Notes under the pieces: generated by a model
Databases searched by the model: none
Seen by the model: the letters and a program-made list of their open reading frames with translations, nothing else
Told to the model about the DNA's origin: nothing
Source: a virus
Strand: one strand, 5' to 3'
Length of the DNA: 25,265 bases
IMG/VR virus record: IMGVR_UViG_3300035183_001399
Coordinates: 1-25,265 of that record
Program-made: the position numbers and the translations under genes
Part shown: positions 14,801 to 22,868 of the stretch, in pieces
How the letters are laid out: each line of letters begins with the position of its first letter
Numbering within the stretch: position 1 is the first letter of the stretch

Positions 14801-16259
14801 CAACGTAAAATTCAATCTTACCGTTGAAGTCCGCGTCGGGAACGAAATTGAAACTGTACTCGCGCGGTTTCGAGTCCCAACCGAACGCGAACACACGCGC
14901 CGCGCGTTCGACACCAAGCTCGTCTATTACGCGCACGCCCAACCCCTGATTGACGCCCAATCGCTGGTTTCCGGCAGCGTAAAACTTGACCGTGTACGTG
15001 TCGCCAGCTTTGTATGCTATCGCATTCAACGAACGCAAGACGGCGCCGTCCTGCGTTACTGGGGAGAAATGGACATATACACCTTCCCCGTATGGCCCCT
15101 GTGCAGAGTGCGGCAACGGGTCTACCAACCCGCGACCGTACAGGTCGAATATACCGCTGCGGACTTCCCATTCCCGGAACGTGACGTAGTTCAGGGCTGG
15201 GACAGGCCTGTAACCTTCCTCCGAATCCATGCAGTTGGACGCGCATATCAAATCGCGGTAATACGTTATGTCCGCGTCTGGGTCTCCGTCGCGTCCGGGA
15301 TACGCATTCGTAAATGCGCCGTTGGAGGCCAAACTGCGCGAAAACTCGAATCCGGCATTGGCACGCAACCCCATTACGATAAAGTGCACGCCCTGCGACC
15401 GTATCGCGCCCAACTGCGATTGTAAGGCGCTCTTCTCCGATGCGTTGAGGAGCGTGTCTTCGCCGTCCGTGTAAACGATAACCACAACGGTCGGTCTGCC
15501 TGTCGGTTGCCAGTTCGGCGGCATGTTCTGCGACGGCCAGTTCGACCAAGAAAGTTTCTTGGCGGCTTCTTGGGCTATCGTAATGAGCGAATTGAAGCTC
15601 GTGCGTTTCCGTTCGCGCGGTTGCGCGGCGATGGTATCAACAGCAGCCGCAACCGCTTCGGGCGTTTCCAAACCTGTAGCCGCTTGCGTTGCCGCCTCGT
15701 CGAACAACCAAATGTCGGCGAAGATTTTGTGGTGTGGCAGCAGGAAATCGCGCGCCTGTTCTTTTATTGAAGCCAGCGCGCGGTCGAACCGCGTGCGATA
15801 CGCTCCGCCAAACGGACTGTCCAACATCGATTTGGACGCATCGACCGCAAAGAAAATCCAGACCGGCATTCCGTTGCAACAATCGCCGCCTGTGACCTGT
15901 ACGCTCGCTGTCAACTCGGCGGACGGCGCACCTGTCGGGCGCGCCTTAATCGTCACATTGCCGCGCCCAACGGCGGTGGCGTTCCCGTTCGCCGGAACAA
16001 TCTGGACAATACTGTTATCGCTGGACTCGAATGTCGCGGACACGGGCATTTCAATGCCCGCCTGAACGTAAAAGACAGAAAAGACCTGTGTGTTTCCGGG
16101 GCAGAGCACAACCGTTTCGGGACGGATAACGTAACGCGCGCCGCATTGCGATGGATGGGACCGAGCATATTCCGGGTTCGAGCAGGGGTCAACCGGCGGC
16201 GCCGGGCACGGAGCGACTACAGGCTGCGGAAGGATTGTTGTCGCGCTTTGTGTTGGCAT
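11895..16259 (-). CDS. 1454-aa multidomain adhesin-like virion protein with vWA, Ig-like and P-domain-like modules
   Basis: Probably a host-recognition or tail-fibre-class protein, inferred from size, position after the connector gene and adhesive domains. In order: a Pro/Cys-rich start (1-42); a bacterial Big2-like Ig domain (about 44-124, with SSDNSIVQIVPANGNATAVG); a von Willebrand A domain (about 132-320) with a complete MIDAS, D140-A-S142-K-S144, T220 and D265 in YTDGED; a jelly-roll carbohydrate-binding-like domain (about 360-560, AYKAGDTYTVKFYAAGN); a long Cys-rich middle with C-x-x-C pairs (CTGCRVC, ACKTC, CPDC); two degenerate DUF5977-like repeats (about 1150-1258, each with an ADAV/DAVN core); and a C-terminus (about 1265-1454) resembling a P/Homo-B domain (LYVTLVSPDGKN, FTGSYKP, GPWRLYAKF). 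ATG at 16259; weak Shine-Dalgarno. It follows the connector-like gene after 12 bases. Confidence 0.85.
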   Translation of the reverse strand: MPTQSATTILPQPVVAPCPAPPVDPCSNPEYARSHPSQCGARYVIRPETVVLCPGNTQVFSVFYVQAGIEMPVSATFESSDNSIVQIVPANGNATAVGRGNVTIKARPTGAPSAELTASVQVTGGDCCNGMPVWIFFAVDASKSMLDSPFGGAYRTRFDRALASIKEQARDFLLPHHKIFADIWLFDEAATQAATGLETPEAVAAAVDTIAAQPRERKRTSFNSLITIAQEAAKKLSWSNWPSQNMPPNWQPTGRPTVVVIVYTDGEDTLLNASEKSALQSQLGAIRSQGVHFIVMGLRANAGFEFSRSLASNGAFTNAYPGRDGDPDADITYYRDLICASNCMDSEEGYRPVPALNYVTFREWEVRSGIFDLYGRGLVDPLPHSAQGPYGEGVYVHFSPVTQDGAVLRSLNAIAYKAGDTYTVKFYAAGNQRLGVNQGLGVRVIDELGVERAARVFAFGWDSKPREYSFNFVPDADFNGKIEFYVAGTVGTLFGPLLYWVSILRSTGGGTPSQIFRSDLTMENVRFVQRGCGAANSVMPLPAPWPPRAAPGQIPTLPNGSTAPPLPEEEHRIYAASFVTDEGETELVVMHCDSDEPRAGLDCTGCRVCDVNGGHYKYVVITHVGQPAVVTVKLPDDDVKRARIRKVRIWRAPPGILFYNVYPWADRDIFWVLTEINGPFTGSQVVHYDYVHDDRFEDVAFPTTPALKNTTGRMLDYYGYSYFSADPCCDYEFATVMLPTGQSGTPTDCYVVALRPDGSPFLPYRFMRTSEWFGFPDTWVPVDENTGQPMPIANAPWIIQLDESGWGLGHKAWILFRNPPQSIGICVDGYILDCENDSCIVHSCGALNTEFPVPTGIYHATPIATKGPCNGIDGTVQVVPFNPVGYSLYHFVTLKDLCPDCPADPPPSPVPDPQALPDIEAGSGPPQTVYYGTATACKTCDEGLGSTGYALTNDAQIDLRFEAGNIAADIVQSGGDRYLRVVLQWQASLSQPHPSGTGTLPVWVKSVELVSDGDAAQIVPGPHEPLDRLVLRDLDISISQKPLPDANDPSSTWDKITGLNESTFLLVSQTTGTGGKRAAVVGSYVPSDGSTLAPKTTFDAAYKICRTLTIKSVATLKLHPTECRKAEGVEDSALIWLTPGCSFGGIDFSRVRFRVNYQVYNSPTARLCETAQATSPVSQADAVNKATQAAQGSLATKLAPRCHRIYTSTQEYTAFCDSSMVGDPVTKSATGYSLVSFQDAVNDAKTLARALAESELRCYGEVKVGEFTGNLNDADVYDGAFSLRPDNYPLIIPWPNAGRVSSLTLTLKLERMAYLPFLYVTLVSPDGKNACALMSGVGLDNSYISGKFLTFSDSAADYAPRPGCGASFPFTGSYKPTPGKTGDWCAGLVFDAVRHDPHDSNVSIQKKEVTLFGAFYGVQARGPWRLYAKFIGQYEPTAYGTPKITFYSINITTS

Positions 16260-16271
16260 AAATCCATCCCG

Positions 16272-18401
16272 TTAACGGCATTGAACGAAGCCGGCACCGT
16301 CCGGGCAACTACACGATGTACTCCAACTTCCAGCACCGCATTTAGGCGGAGGGGGGCAAGAGTTGTACTTCCGCCACACCCGATTCTGGCTCGGCCTAAT
16401 CTCGTATTCCATATCGCAAGTATATATACCCCCATAGCAGTACACAGCACCGTCCTTCGCGGTGTTTAAGCTTTTAACTTCGTTGGAATTCAAAAAGTCG
16501 AGCGCAGCGTTTCTGGCCAGAGCGTCCGCCGCACCTTTGGTTGCGGCGCTGAACTCGCCAGCCGGTACGCGAACCTTGATAGTGATTTTATGCAAAACAT
16601 AGGTGTTGTAGCCAGCAAGGCCCACGCCATTGTAGCGGGTGCAATACAAATATCCACTGTCGACCTTAGCGACGAAGTACGACGATTCCACAATTTCGGA
16701 GTTTTTCTCGACGAGCGAGCCCGAGCCTCCACCGCCACCGGGACCGCCCGGCGGCGCATTGCGCGCGGCGCAGCATTCGTTCGCGCGGCTTTGTGCGGTG
16801 TTTTGCGCTAGCGAATCCGCTGCTGCTTGGGCGGATTCGTGCTGGGCCTTGCCGCTGTTCTCGACAACGTAAGACATCTCTCCCTCGTCAACGTTCCCGA
16901 CGCACGTTGACGAGTCTGAGCACGTGACACTGAAGGATTTCGCCCGGTTCTTGTAAGCGCAACGCAGCGTCGACCAAGCAACCTGTTCGGCGTGCGCGTA
17001 TGCAGCGGCGTTGGCGTCTTCCTTGGACACGGTCGATTTGAATGTGCCCGCGTCGATAACAATTGTGACCGGCGCGCCGACCGGGTCTGGTGCACCATCG
17101 GATTTGACGCAATTTGCGGTGTAAGACACCTCGTCGTTCGCGTATTCGGTCGGGGCGTCTTGGCATTGCAATTGGGCTTGGGCGCGTTGCAGCGCAAGGC
17201 TGTCCGCGCGCGCGTTGGCGTCGTCGGTCGAAATGGTGCTCTGCACCTCACCCGCCTCAACCACGCCAACGGCAGGTGCGCCCGTCTTGCCATCGGGGCA
17301 CGTCGCCGTGGCTGTTCGCCGGTCGTTGTAGAAGACGTTAACGCCGCCGGCGCCGCCGCCGGCTGCACCACCTGCCCCGCCCGTCCCGCCGGTGCCGCCT
17401 CCACCAACACCGCCGCCGCTGCCACTGCCAACGGTCGCCGAACCAGCATACGAACCTTCGACAATAGGCAATGCGCCAGCAACGCTCGCCCCGGAAGCGG
17501 ACGCGAGCGTGCCTTCGCCATATATGCCGCGCAACCTCGTCCGTTGCGAACACTCGTAAACCAACGTAGGTAAAGCGCCCGGAATGCCTGCGGATGGTAG
17601 GCCGTAGTATTGGGTCTTGAAGGCGTTGTATCGCCCGCTATCCGGCTCGTGGTTCATTGCGACCATCATGCCGACATAAGCGCGCAGCGCGTTCAAAACC
17701 ATCGGGTGTTCGTGAAGGGTATCTGAGTCGTTCCAAAACCGCTTTATGCCGTCGAACTCGATAAAGACGGCCTCGGTCGTCTGCACCCAAGGCACGATGT
17801 AAATCAGACCGCCGTGCAACGCCCAATACCCGAACGGTGAGCGCCCAACCGCGTCCGCGTCAGCCGTCGGATACCTGAACCCCATCGGTAACGGGGCCTT
17901 GGACTGTTGCTCGGCGTCGTTCGGCTCGGGATAAATATACTTGTGCGCCAACCCCAACCCGCTCGAACACAACGCGCCCAACGCAGCCCCAACACCCGTA
18001 AACGCGCACGTCTTGTAACGGTCGAAATACCGCACCAACCGGTGATAATTGACCTGCTCGTAATAAACAGGATTACACCAATCCAACTCAGACAACGTAT
18101 CCGGGTTGGCGGATTTGTTCTTCTTCTCGACTGTATAAACGGCCGTTATAATGCCGTCCGGGGCTGGGACAACGGTTGCGCCGCAGCGGAAGTAGCGTGT
18201 GCAGTTGGTGTAGACTATACGGTTGTTAACGCGGAGGCAGGGCACGTGGAGTTGAAGCTCGGAAAGCGCTTCCTCCATGTAACGCGAGTATGGGCCGCGC
18301 ACGACGCGGTTGCCGAGCCCTATCCTGTCCAGAAGGTTCTCAGCCGCGCCCTCCGGGTAGAGCGTTGCAAGAATCGCGTCGCGTGCCTCTGCAAATGTCA
18401 T
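16272..18401 (-). CDS. Connector/adaptor-like virion protein with C-terminal DUF5977-like repeats (709 aa)
   Basis: Residues 1 to about 295 form one unit (start MTFAEARDAILATLYPEGAA, then EEALSELQLHVPC and a beta segment CGATVVPAPDGIITAVYT) that resembles head-tail adaptor proteins placed after the capsid gene in podovirus-like phages. A Gly-rich linker (318-353) leads to three tandem repeats (about 357-413, 421-481, 485-544), each with a Cys-containing beta strand, an AG-x-F/V-x-S-T segment, an S-x-x-D-A-N motif, an Ala-rich helix and a closing Cys. This is the DUF5977 pattern. After a second Gly-rich linker (551-562) a more diverged copy follows (about 565-645), then a Cys/Pro-rich end. An adaptor carrying such an extension could display the repeats at the vertex. 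ATG at 18401 follows the 175-aa gene after 20 bases. Adaptor assignment is moderate; the repeats are clear. Confidence 0.75.
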   Translation of the reverse strand: MTFAEARDAILATLYPEGAAENLLDRIGLGNRVVRGPYSRYMEEALSELQLHVPCLRVNNRIVYTNCTRYFRCGATVVPAPDGIITAVYTVEKKNKSANPDTLSELDWCNPVYYEQVNYHRLVRYFDRYKTCAFTGVGAALGALCSSGLGLAHKYIYPEPNDAEQQSKAPLPMGFRYPTADADAVGRSPFGYWALHGGLIYIVPWVQTTEAVFIEFDGIKRFWNDSDTLHEHPMVLNALRAYVGMMVAMNHEPDSGRYNAFKTQYYGLPSAGIPGALPTLVYECSQRTRLRGIYGEGTLASASGASVAGALPIVEGSYAGSATVGSGSGGGVGGGGTGGTGGAGGAAGGGAGGVNVFYNDRRTATATCPDGKTGAPAVGVVEAGEVQSTISTDDANARADSLALQRAQAQLQCQDAPTEYANDEVSYTANCVKSDGAPDPVGAPVTIVIDAGTFKSTVSKEDANAAAYAHAEQVAWSTLRCAYKNRAKSFSVTCSDSSTCVGNVDEGEMSYVVENSGKAQHESAQAAADSLAQNTAQSRANECCAARNAPPGGPGGGGGSGSLVEKNSEIVESSYFVAKVDSGYLYCTRYNGVGLAGYNTYVLHKITIKVRVPAGEFSAATKGAADALARNAALDFLNSNEVKSLNTAKDGAVYCYGGIYTCDMEYEIRPSQNRVWRKYNSCPPPPKCGAGSWSTSCSCPDGAGFVQCR

Positions 18402-18421
18402 TTTTCCTCAAGCTGGCTTGG

Positions 18422-18949
18422 TCAACCGCCCTTTGCACCGGCGCTCGCCGCCAATGCCTCAATCTCGGACGCCTTTGCGGTGGCGAGCCTCGGCACGGCA
18501 TCGGCGTCCGGTTTGGCAGGTTCGTTGCTCGGGCCGGGCGCGGGGCTGGTTTTAACCGGCTCGGCGGGCGCCGCACGGGAGGCAACCGCCGGTGCGCCGG
18601 ACGTTTTCCGGCCCAATCCGAATAACTGTTGCATCGTTTCCCCGCGATTGAAGATTACCAGTTGCGGATGACGCGATTCTGGCTGCGATGGCGTCTCTAG
18701 TGCTTTTTTTTTAAGCTCGTCGGCGGCTTCCTTGCTTATCCTGTAGACGCCCAAAATGCGCCTGTCCGAGAGCGATTGAAGAACCGGGACGCGCCAGTCG
18801 TTGGACGGCAAACAAAGCACGCCGTGCCCGTCGGCGGTCGGCTCGAAATCAATCGGTTTACCGTCGTGCACGATGCGGTTCACGATGATTTCCTTGCGGA
18901 AACAAACGGTTTCCTCTCCAGAAACGTTGCTCGTACCAGTATCGGCCAT
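18422..18949 (-). CDS. 175-aa hypothetical protein between capsid and connector genes
   Basis: No family is recognised. Residues 20-90 look folded and beta-rich (VNRIVHDGKPIDFEPTADGH, then VLCLPSNDWRVPVLQSL). A short helix (EAADELKKKALETP) follows, and from about residue 110 the chain is Ala/Pro/Ser-rich and probably disordered. The start ATG at 18949 has AGGAG 8 bases upstream. Position between the capsid and connector genes, and size, would suit a head-completion or decoration protein, but that is inference from place only. Confidence 0.7.
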   Translation of the reverse strand: MADTGTSNVSGEETVCFRKEIIVNRIVHDGKPIDFEPTADGHGVLCLPSNDWRVPVLQSLSDRRILGVYRISKEAADELKKKALETPSQPESRHPQLVIFNRGETMQQLFGLGRKTSGAPAVASRAAPAEPVKTSPAPGPSNEPAKPDADAVPRLATAKASEIEALAASAGAKGG

Positions 18950-18969
18950 ACGCCCTTCTCCTTTCGTTG

Positions 18970-19071
18970 TTATGTGGTTAACGTAGTCAGGCCAACCTTA
19001 TCACCGGTCTGATACCAGCGCAACACCGTGAAGCCAAACGGGCCGGGCTTTTTAGGCCCGGCCCATTCCAT
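18970..19071 (-). CDS. Possible 33-aa ORF between capsid and 175-aa genes
   Basis: ATG at 19071 opens a 33-codon frame (MEWAGPKKPGPFGF, later WYQTGDKVGLTTLTT) ending with TAA at 18972-18970. It fits exactly in the gap between the capsid stop (38 bases upstream) and the next gene's ribosome binding site, and GGGG lies 8 bases before the ATG. The composition looks protein-like. Against it, codons 4-12 form the strong stem-loop described separately, which would hinder ribosomes. It may be a real small protein or a chance frame across a terminator-like element. Confidence 0.35.
   Translation of the reverse strand: MEWAGPKKPGPFGFTVLRWYQTGDKVGLTTLTT
19040..19064 (-). terminator. Strong GC stem-loop after the capsid gene
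   Basis: GGGCCGGGC pairs perfectly with GCCCGGCCC around a 7-base loop, 45 bases after the capsid stop. On the minus strand the following bases (GTTTGG) give only a very short U-tract, so it is not a full intrinsic terminator. It may partly terminate or stabilise the 3' end of capsid mRNA, a common arrangement in phages. Confidence 0.55.
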
Positions 19072-19109
19072 CGCGTTCCCCACGTTAACCCCCAGCGCGA
19101 AAGCCCGGA

Positions 19110-20792
19110 TTAAACGTTCGGCGTGGTCGGCGTGTAATCGCTGTCGTCGTAGGTCGTGGTCGGAATGTTGCCCGAGAAGTTGTAAAGCAACAGGTGCGAC
19201 TCGGGACATTCGATAATCGACGTGTAGGTCACGCCGTTAAGCGTAACCGTCCGCGTAACCGTTTCCTCGACGCATTGGAACGCCGGGTCAATCTTGGCCA
19301 AGTCCTGAAGTTTACCGGAAGTCGTGGTAATCCGGTTCGTCTCGACGATACCGGCATACATGTCGGTCAAATCCGGCACCCACAGCCAACGGCCTTGATT
19401 GGCCGCGCCAAGCGTGTTCCACTCGCCCAACAGGTCGTCGAACGCATAGTCGTGGATGACGTTCAGCGTCGCGCCAGAACACCGACCACGGAGCGTGTAG
19501 CTCGTGTAATTGAACCCGAAACTCGCGTTCTTGCCCTGTTTCACGTCCAAGTTCATCCGAAGCATGTCGGACGTGACTTCCTTGTAAAGAACCATGAACG
19601 CGCGGTCGATAAGCTCGGCGGTCACGGCGTCGGTGAACACGTCGAAGCTGGTCGAGGCCGCGCTCCCCACGCTCGCGCGCACGCGCAGAATCTTGTAGAG
19701 CGTGTTGGTCAGCTTCCAAAGGTTCAGGTCTGCGCCCTGCAGGTCAACAACTCGCCCGCAGGCCTTCAATTGCTCAAGCCAACCGACGTTGTTCGCCTTG
19801 TACCCGGCGCAACGCCCGGCGCCGAACCCAAGGTTCGATGGGCTGGCGAAGTTCTGAATCTCGGGCAATTGCGTATAGCCGGTGAGGGTCTGGTTGGCCG
19901 AAATCGGGCGGCTGAACAGCAGGTTATTAAACCAGTTGTTCCAAAACGCCTCAGTCCGTTGCCGGTTCTCCTCAACTTCGGGCAGGTCAACAAACTCGGC
20001 AAAGTACGGGTTGTTTTCGAGAATCAAACGCCTGAACTGCTGGTACTCGTCGCTGGTGCACAGCGTGTAGCGCGTATGCTCCAGCCAGTACGGGATGAAG
20101 TTTTTGTTAAGGTAGGCCGGCTCATCGTCGCAGAACGATTCGCTCTTTGCAACGTTGACCGTGCCGCGCCGGAGCAAGCCCGAGGTTGGATTCGACACGC
20201 TGCCGAAATACGAACCGGCGTTTTGCGGCGTCAAAATCAGCGTGATGTAGTCGCTGCCCGGCGTGCCGTAATCGTAAACAACGCCTTGCCAGAACTGTTT
20301 CGAGCCACCAGTCGTCGGGCTCTCAATGTAAACCCGCATCCCAACCGGGAAACTGCGCGTGCTGGCCGGAATCCCTGTGGTCGAGGAAACGCGCACCGAC
20401 CAACGCCCGCTCCCGGCGTCTACGCCGTTGGTAGCCTTCCAGTGGTTGTTGTTGATAATCGCCTTGCGACGGAGCAGGACGAACGGGCGAATCCGCACCA
20501 GCGTCCGGGTCTGCTCGTCAAGCTGGATGTTTTTGCGGATGTCGCGAACGTTCGCGAGAATGAAATCGCGGAAGGTGTGCTGTTTAACCCCGCACGCGCG
20601 CCCCTCAAGCTGCGTCATGAACAGAGCTTCGGCAATGCGCAGCTTGCCGTTAGGGTCCTTGTATAACGTCTCAATTTCATCGAGCGTAGCGGGTTTGATA
20701 GCGCTGCACAGCGTAATCGTGCCGCACTCGCTGATGTTCGTCCCAATCGCTGGGACGCACCTTTTAAAAACGTCAGTCGTGTTCAGAGCCAT
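19110..20792 (-). CDS. Probable major capsid protein (560 aa)
   Basis: Directly follows the acidic scaffold-like gene, the standard position of the major capsid protein, which forms the icosahedral shell. The sequence is consistent: an N-terminal arm (MALNTTDVFKRCVPAIG), a helix-rich first third with a basic stretch (RDIRKNIQLDEQTRTLVRIRPFVLLRRK), beta segments in the middle (VGMRVYIESP, YITLILTP), and a beta-rich C-terminus. The length is at the upper end for HK97-fold capsid proteins. About a dozen cysteines are spread along it, which is many for a capsid protein. ATG at 20792 has GGAGG 5 bases upstream, the kind of strong site expected for the most abundant virion protein, and a strong stem-loop follows the gene. 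No motif proves HK97 fold; identification rests on order, size and expression signals. Confidence 0.75.
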   Translation of the reverse strand: MALNTTDVFKRCVPAIGTNISECGTITLCSAIKPATLDEIETLYKDPNGKLRIAEALFMTQLEGRACGVKQHTFRDFILANVRDIRKNIQLDEQTRTLVRIRPFVLLRRKAIINNNHWKATNGVDAGSGRWSVRVSSTTGIPASTRSFPVGMRVYIESPTTGGSKQFWQGVVYDYGTPGSDYITLILTPQNAGSYFGSVSNPTSGLLRRGTVNVAKSESFCDDEPAYLNKNFIPYWLEHTRYTLCTSDEYQQFRRLILENNPYFAEFVDLPEVEENRQRTEAFWNNWFNNLLFSRPISANQTLTGYTQLPEIQNFASPSNLGFGAGRCAGYKANNVGWLEQLKACGRVVDLQGADLNLWKLTNTLYKILRVRASVGSAASTSFDVFTDAVTAELIDRAFMVLYKEVTSDMLRMNLDVKQGKNASFGFNYTSYTLRGRCSGATLNVIHDYAFDDLLGEWNTLGAANQGRWLWVPDLTDMYAGIVETNRITTTSGKLQDLAKIDPAFQCVEETVTRTVTLNGVTYTSIIECPESHLLLYNFSGNIPTTTYDDSDYTPTTPNV

Positions 20793-20838
20793 AAGTCCTC
20801 CTTTTTCTGCGAAGAACTTATGGCCTTAGAAAGTCAAG

Positions 20839-22461
20839 TCAACCGATAAAACGCGCTGCAAACGAATCTTTTGCAGAGGGCGGCGTGGTCGGCCCGCTGG
20901 CGCCGACTGGTGCAGGAATTGGCGAGACCGTCGGGGCTGTGACGGGTCTTTCCTGACGCAATGCAGGATGCGTGGGCATCGGCTCGGGCTTCGTATATTG
21001 CCGTTGTTCTCCGGCATTGGATTTGAGCCAGCCTTTCTTTTGCGCGATTTTGGTGAGCTTTTCTTCGAGTTTTTGCATCTCGTTTTTTGTGATGTGCGCG
21101 AATTGGTTGATGATGATGTTGCGGACATCGTTGGTTGTTAGTCGCCAGAAGTTGGCTCGTTGTTCTTCGGGCAACACTGCATACAAGCTTGCGCGCACAA
21201 ACTTTTTCCCATCCACGATTTGTTTTTCGGACGGCAACGATTCGATGTATTTCTCCTGTTCATCAATCAACTGGGCCAATCCCTTGTGGATTTCGTTGCT
21301 CGGGTCGAACTGCCTTGCGCCTCGCGAGAGCAATTCCAATTCGTTTACTGCCGCTGCTAATCTGGATGCGGCCCGCATTGCAACGTCTCCGGCTGGGTCT
21401 TCCTCAGCGAGTTTGCGCGCCGTGTCTGGGTCGACCTGACCGCTCTTGGCTACTTCAGCAAATTCTCCCCCGAGTTCCTTGAACAACGCGGCGACAGCTT
21501 CGCCTTGAGCGCGCGCAGCGTCTGCGAGCGCCTGACGCATCCGCTGTTCCTGTTCAACTGCGCGAATGCGTTCCTCGGCAATCCTTTCTGCCCGCATCGA
21601 GGCCAACGCAGAGACGTAATCGTCTTCGTCGTAGTCAACCTCGAACGCCGCAAGGGCTTCCTCGTGGTCAGCCGGATTAAATTCTTCACCCGGATTTTCC
21701 TTCTCCCATCGGGCGCGGTATTCGAGCGCTTTCCGGATGGAATCCATGTAGCGCTTGGAAATATCCGCGTATTTTTCGGAATGAGTGCGCTCCAGATACC
21801 GGAGCACGTCGAGCCGCTCCAAGTCCTCGTTGGACAATTGGTATATGTCATCGCCAACCTTAATAACGTTCTCCGGCTCTGGCAGGGGCGGCGGCGGAGG
21901 CACCGGAGGCTGCACGGGCGGCTGGTGCGGCATGTTTTTCGAGACCGCTTCGGCTACAGTGCTCGCAACAGCCTTGGCCACTTCCTTGATGTCTTCCTTC
22001 TGGAGTCCACGCCGACGACGCGCGCGTCGTTCGTTTTTATCGGACTCGTCGGATTCGGCGGTTTGCGCGGTTTTGTCCTCGTCCGATTCAACCGATTCTT
22101 CCTTGGGCGGCTTGTCCGATTCCGTGGCGCCTTTGCCCAAGAACTTCTGCGCGAAATACGATGCCGCGAGTTTACCCGGTTCGGCGGACTTTGCCGCCGC
22201 ACCTTTCGCGTCCTTCTGCGCGGCCTCGTCGCTTTTGCTGGCGCCTTGGCTTTGGCCTTGGCCTTGGGTTTGTCCTTGACCGCCTTCTTCGGACTCGTTG
22301 CCTTGCGCCTGAGCGCCAATCCCGATAATTGGCTCGCCAGTTTCGACGGGCGCGCCACGGTCAATAACTACGAAACCCGGCGCTGATGCGGTCGCTTGCT
22401 GCGCGGTTGTAGCGGATTCGGGAGCAGTACTTCGCGATGTTATTGGTGATTTCTTTGGCAT
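20839..22461 (-). CDS. Probable scaffolding protein (540 aa)
   Basis: Scaffolding proteins guide capsid assembly and leave the procapsid before or during packaging. This one has the expected features: an Ala/Ser/Gln/Glu-rich disordered N-terminal half (1 to about 190, with GQGQTQGQGQSQGA and an Asp/Glu-Lys patch), a proline cluster (PPPPPLPEPE), then long charged helices (about 210-480, including AERIAEERIRAVEQEQRMRQ), a Pro-rich stretch, and a short conserved-looking end KDSFAARFIG that could bind the capsid protein. ATG at 22461 with AAGGA about 9 bases upstream; its stop is 46 bases before the capsid start. Length is large for a scaffold. Identification is by composition and position. Confidence 0.7.
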   Translation of the reverse strand: MPKKSPITSRSTAPESATTAQQATASAPGFVVIDRGAPVETGEPIIGIGAQAQGNESEEGGQGQTQGQGQSQGASKSDEAAQKDAKGAAAKSAEPGKLAASYFAQKFLGKGATESDKPPKEESVESDEDKTAQTAESDESDKNERRARRRRGLQKEDIKEVAKAVASTVAEAVSKNMPHQPPVQPPVPPPPPLPEPENVIKVGDDIYQLSNEDLERLDVLRYLERTHSEKYADISKRYMDSIRKALEYRARWEKENPGEEFNPADHEEALAAFEVDYDEDDYVSALASMRAERIAEERIRAVEQEQRMRQALADAARAQGEAVAALFKELGGEFAEVAKSGQVDPDTARKLAEEDPAGDVAMRAASRLAAAVNELELLSRGARQFDPSNEIHKGLAQLIDEQEKYIESLPSEKQIVDGKKFVRASLYAVLPEEQRANFWRLTTNDVRNIIINQFAHITKNEMQKLEEKLTKIAQKKGWLKSNAGEQRQYTKPEPMPTHPALRQERPVTAPTVSPIPAPVGASGPTTPPSAKDSFAARFIG

Positions 22462-22486
22462 ACGCTTAATCCTTTCGGCGATTTAT

Positions 22487-22804
22487 TTAGTCCACAGTCG
22501 GGCCCAGCGCAACCGTTATTGTAAAATCTTTCGCGTCACGAACCGCGCGCAACATATTTATACACTGCCGAATCGTGCAGCTATCCTGTAGCAGCTTTTG
22601 GGTTTCATCGTCTGAACAGTCCAACCCGGCCAGCTTGGCCTCGACCATCCTCGATATGGCCGTGGCATCCGCCTTGAGCGCCATCGAGTTCAACACGCGC
22701 AGAAGCGTGTTGAAGTGCTGCGATTCGAGCCAATGCCTAAACTGCTCGGCGTCTGGTATAGGGATTTTGTCTTCCCTCAAGCTGAAAAATGTGGGCAACG
22801 CCAT
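22487..22804 (-). CDS. 105-aa hypothetical protein between portal and scaffold genes
   Basis: Not recognised. It begins MALPTFFSLREDKIPIPDAE and continues as amphipathic helices (EQFRHWLESQHFNTLLRVLN, then SRMVEAKLAGLD), with a short beta-like end. Two cysteines are near the middle. The start ATG at 22804 has no clear Shine-Dalgarno sequence. The 64-base gap upstream holds a TTGACA on the minus strand (22844-22839), but the matching -10 is poor, so an internal promoter is only a possibility. Its place suggests a role in head assembly. Confidence 0.7.
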   Translation of the reverse strand: MALPTFFSLREDKIPIPDAEQFRHWLESQHFNTLLRVLNSMALKADATAISRMVEAKLAGLDCSDDETQKLLQDSCTIRQCINMLRAVRDAKDFTITVALGPTVD

Positions 22805-22868
22805 ATCGGTGTGGCAATGTGCGCGCCGGAATCGGGCGTGTCAATACGCGACGCTTCACGCGCCGTTG

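Noticed and set aside
19194-20666. A 490-codon plus-strand frame opposite the capsid gene.
   Set aside because: Antisense shadow; Arg/Val-rich composition typical of the complement of GC-rich coding DNA, and the minus-strand gene has strong signals.
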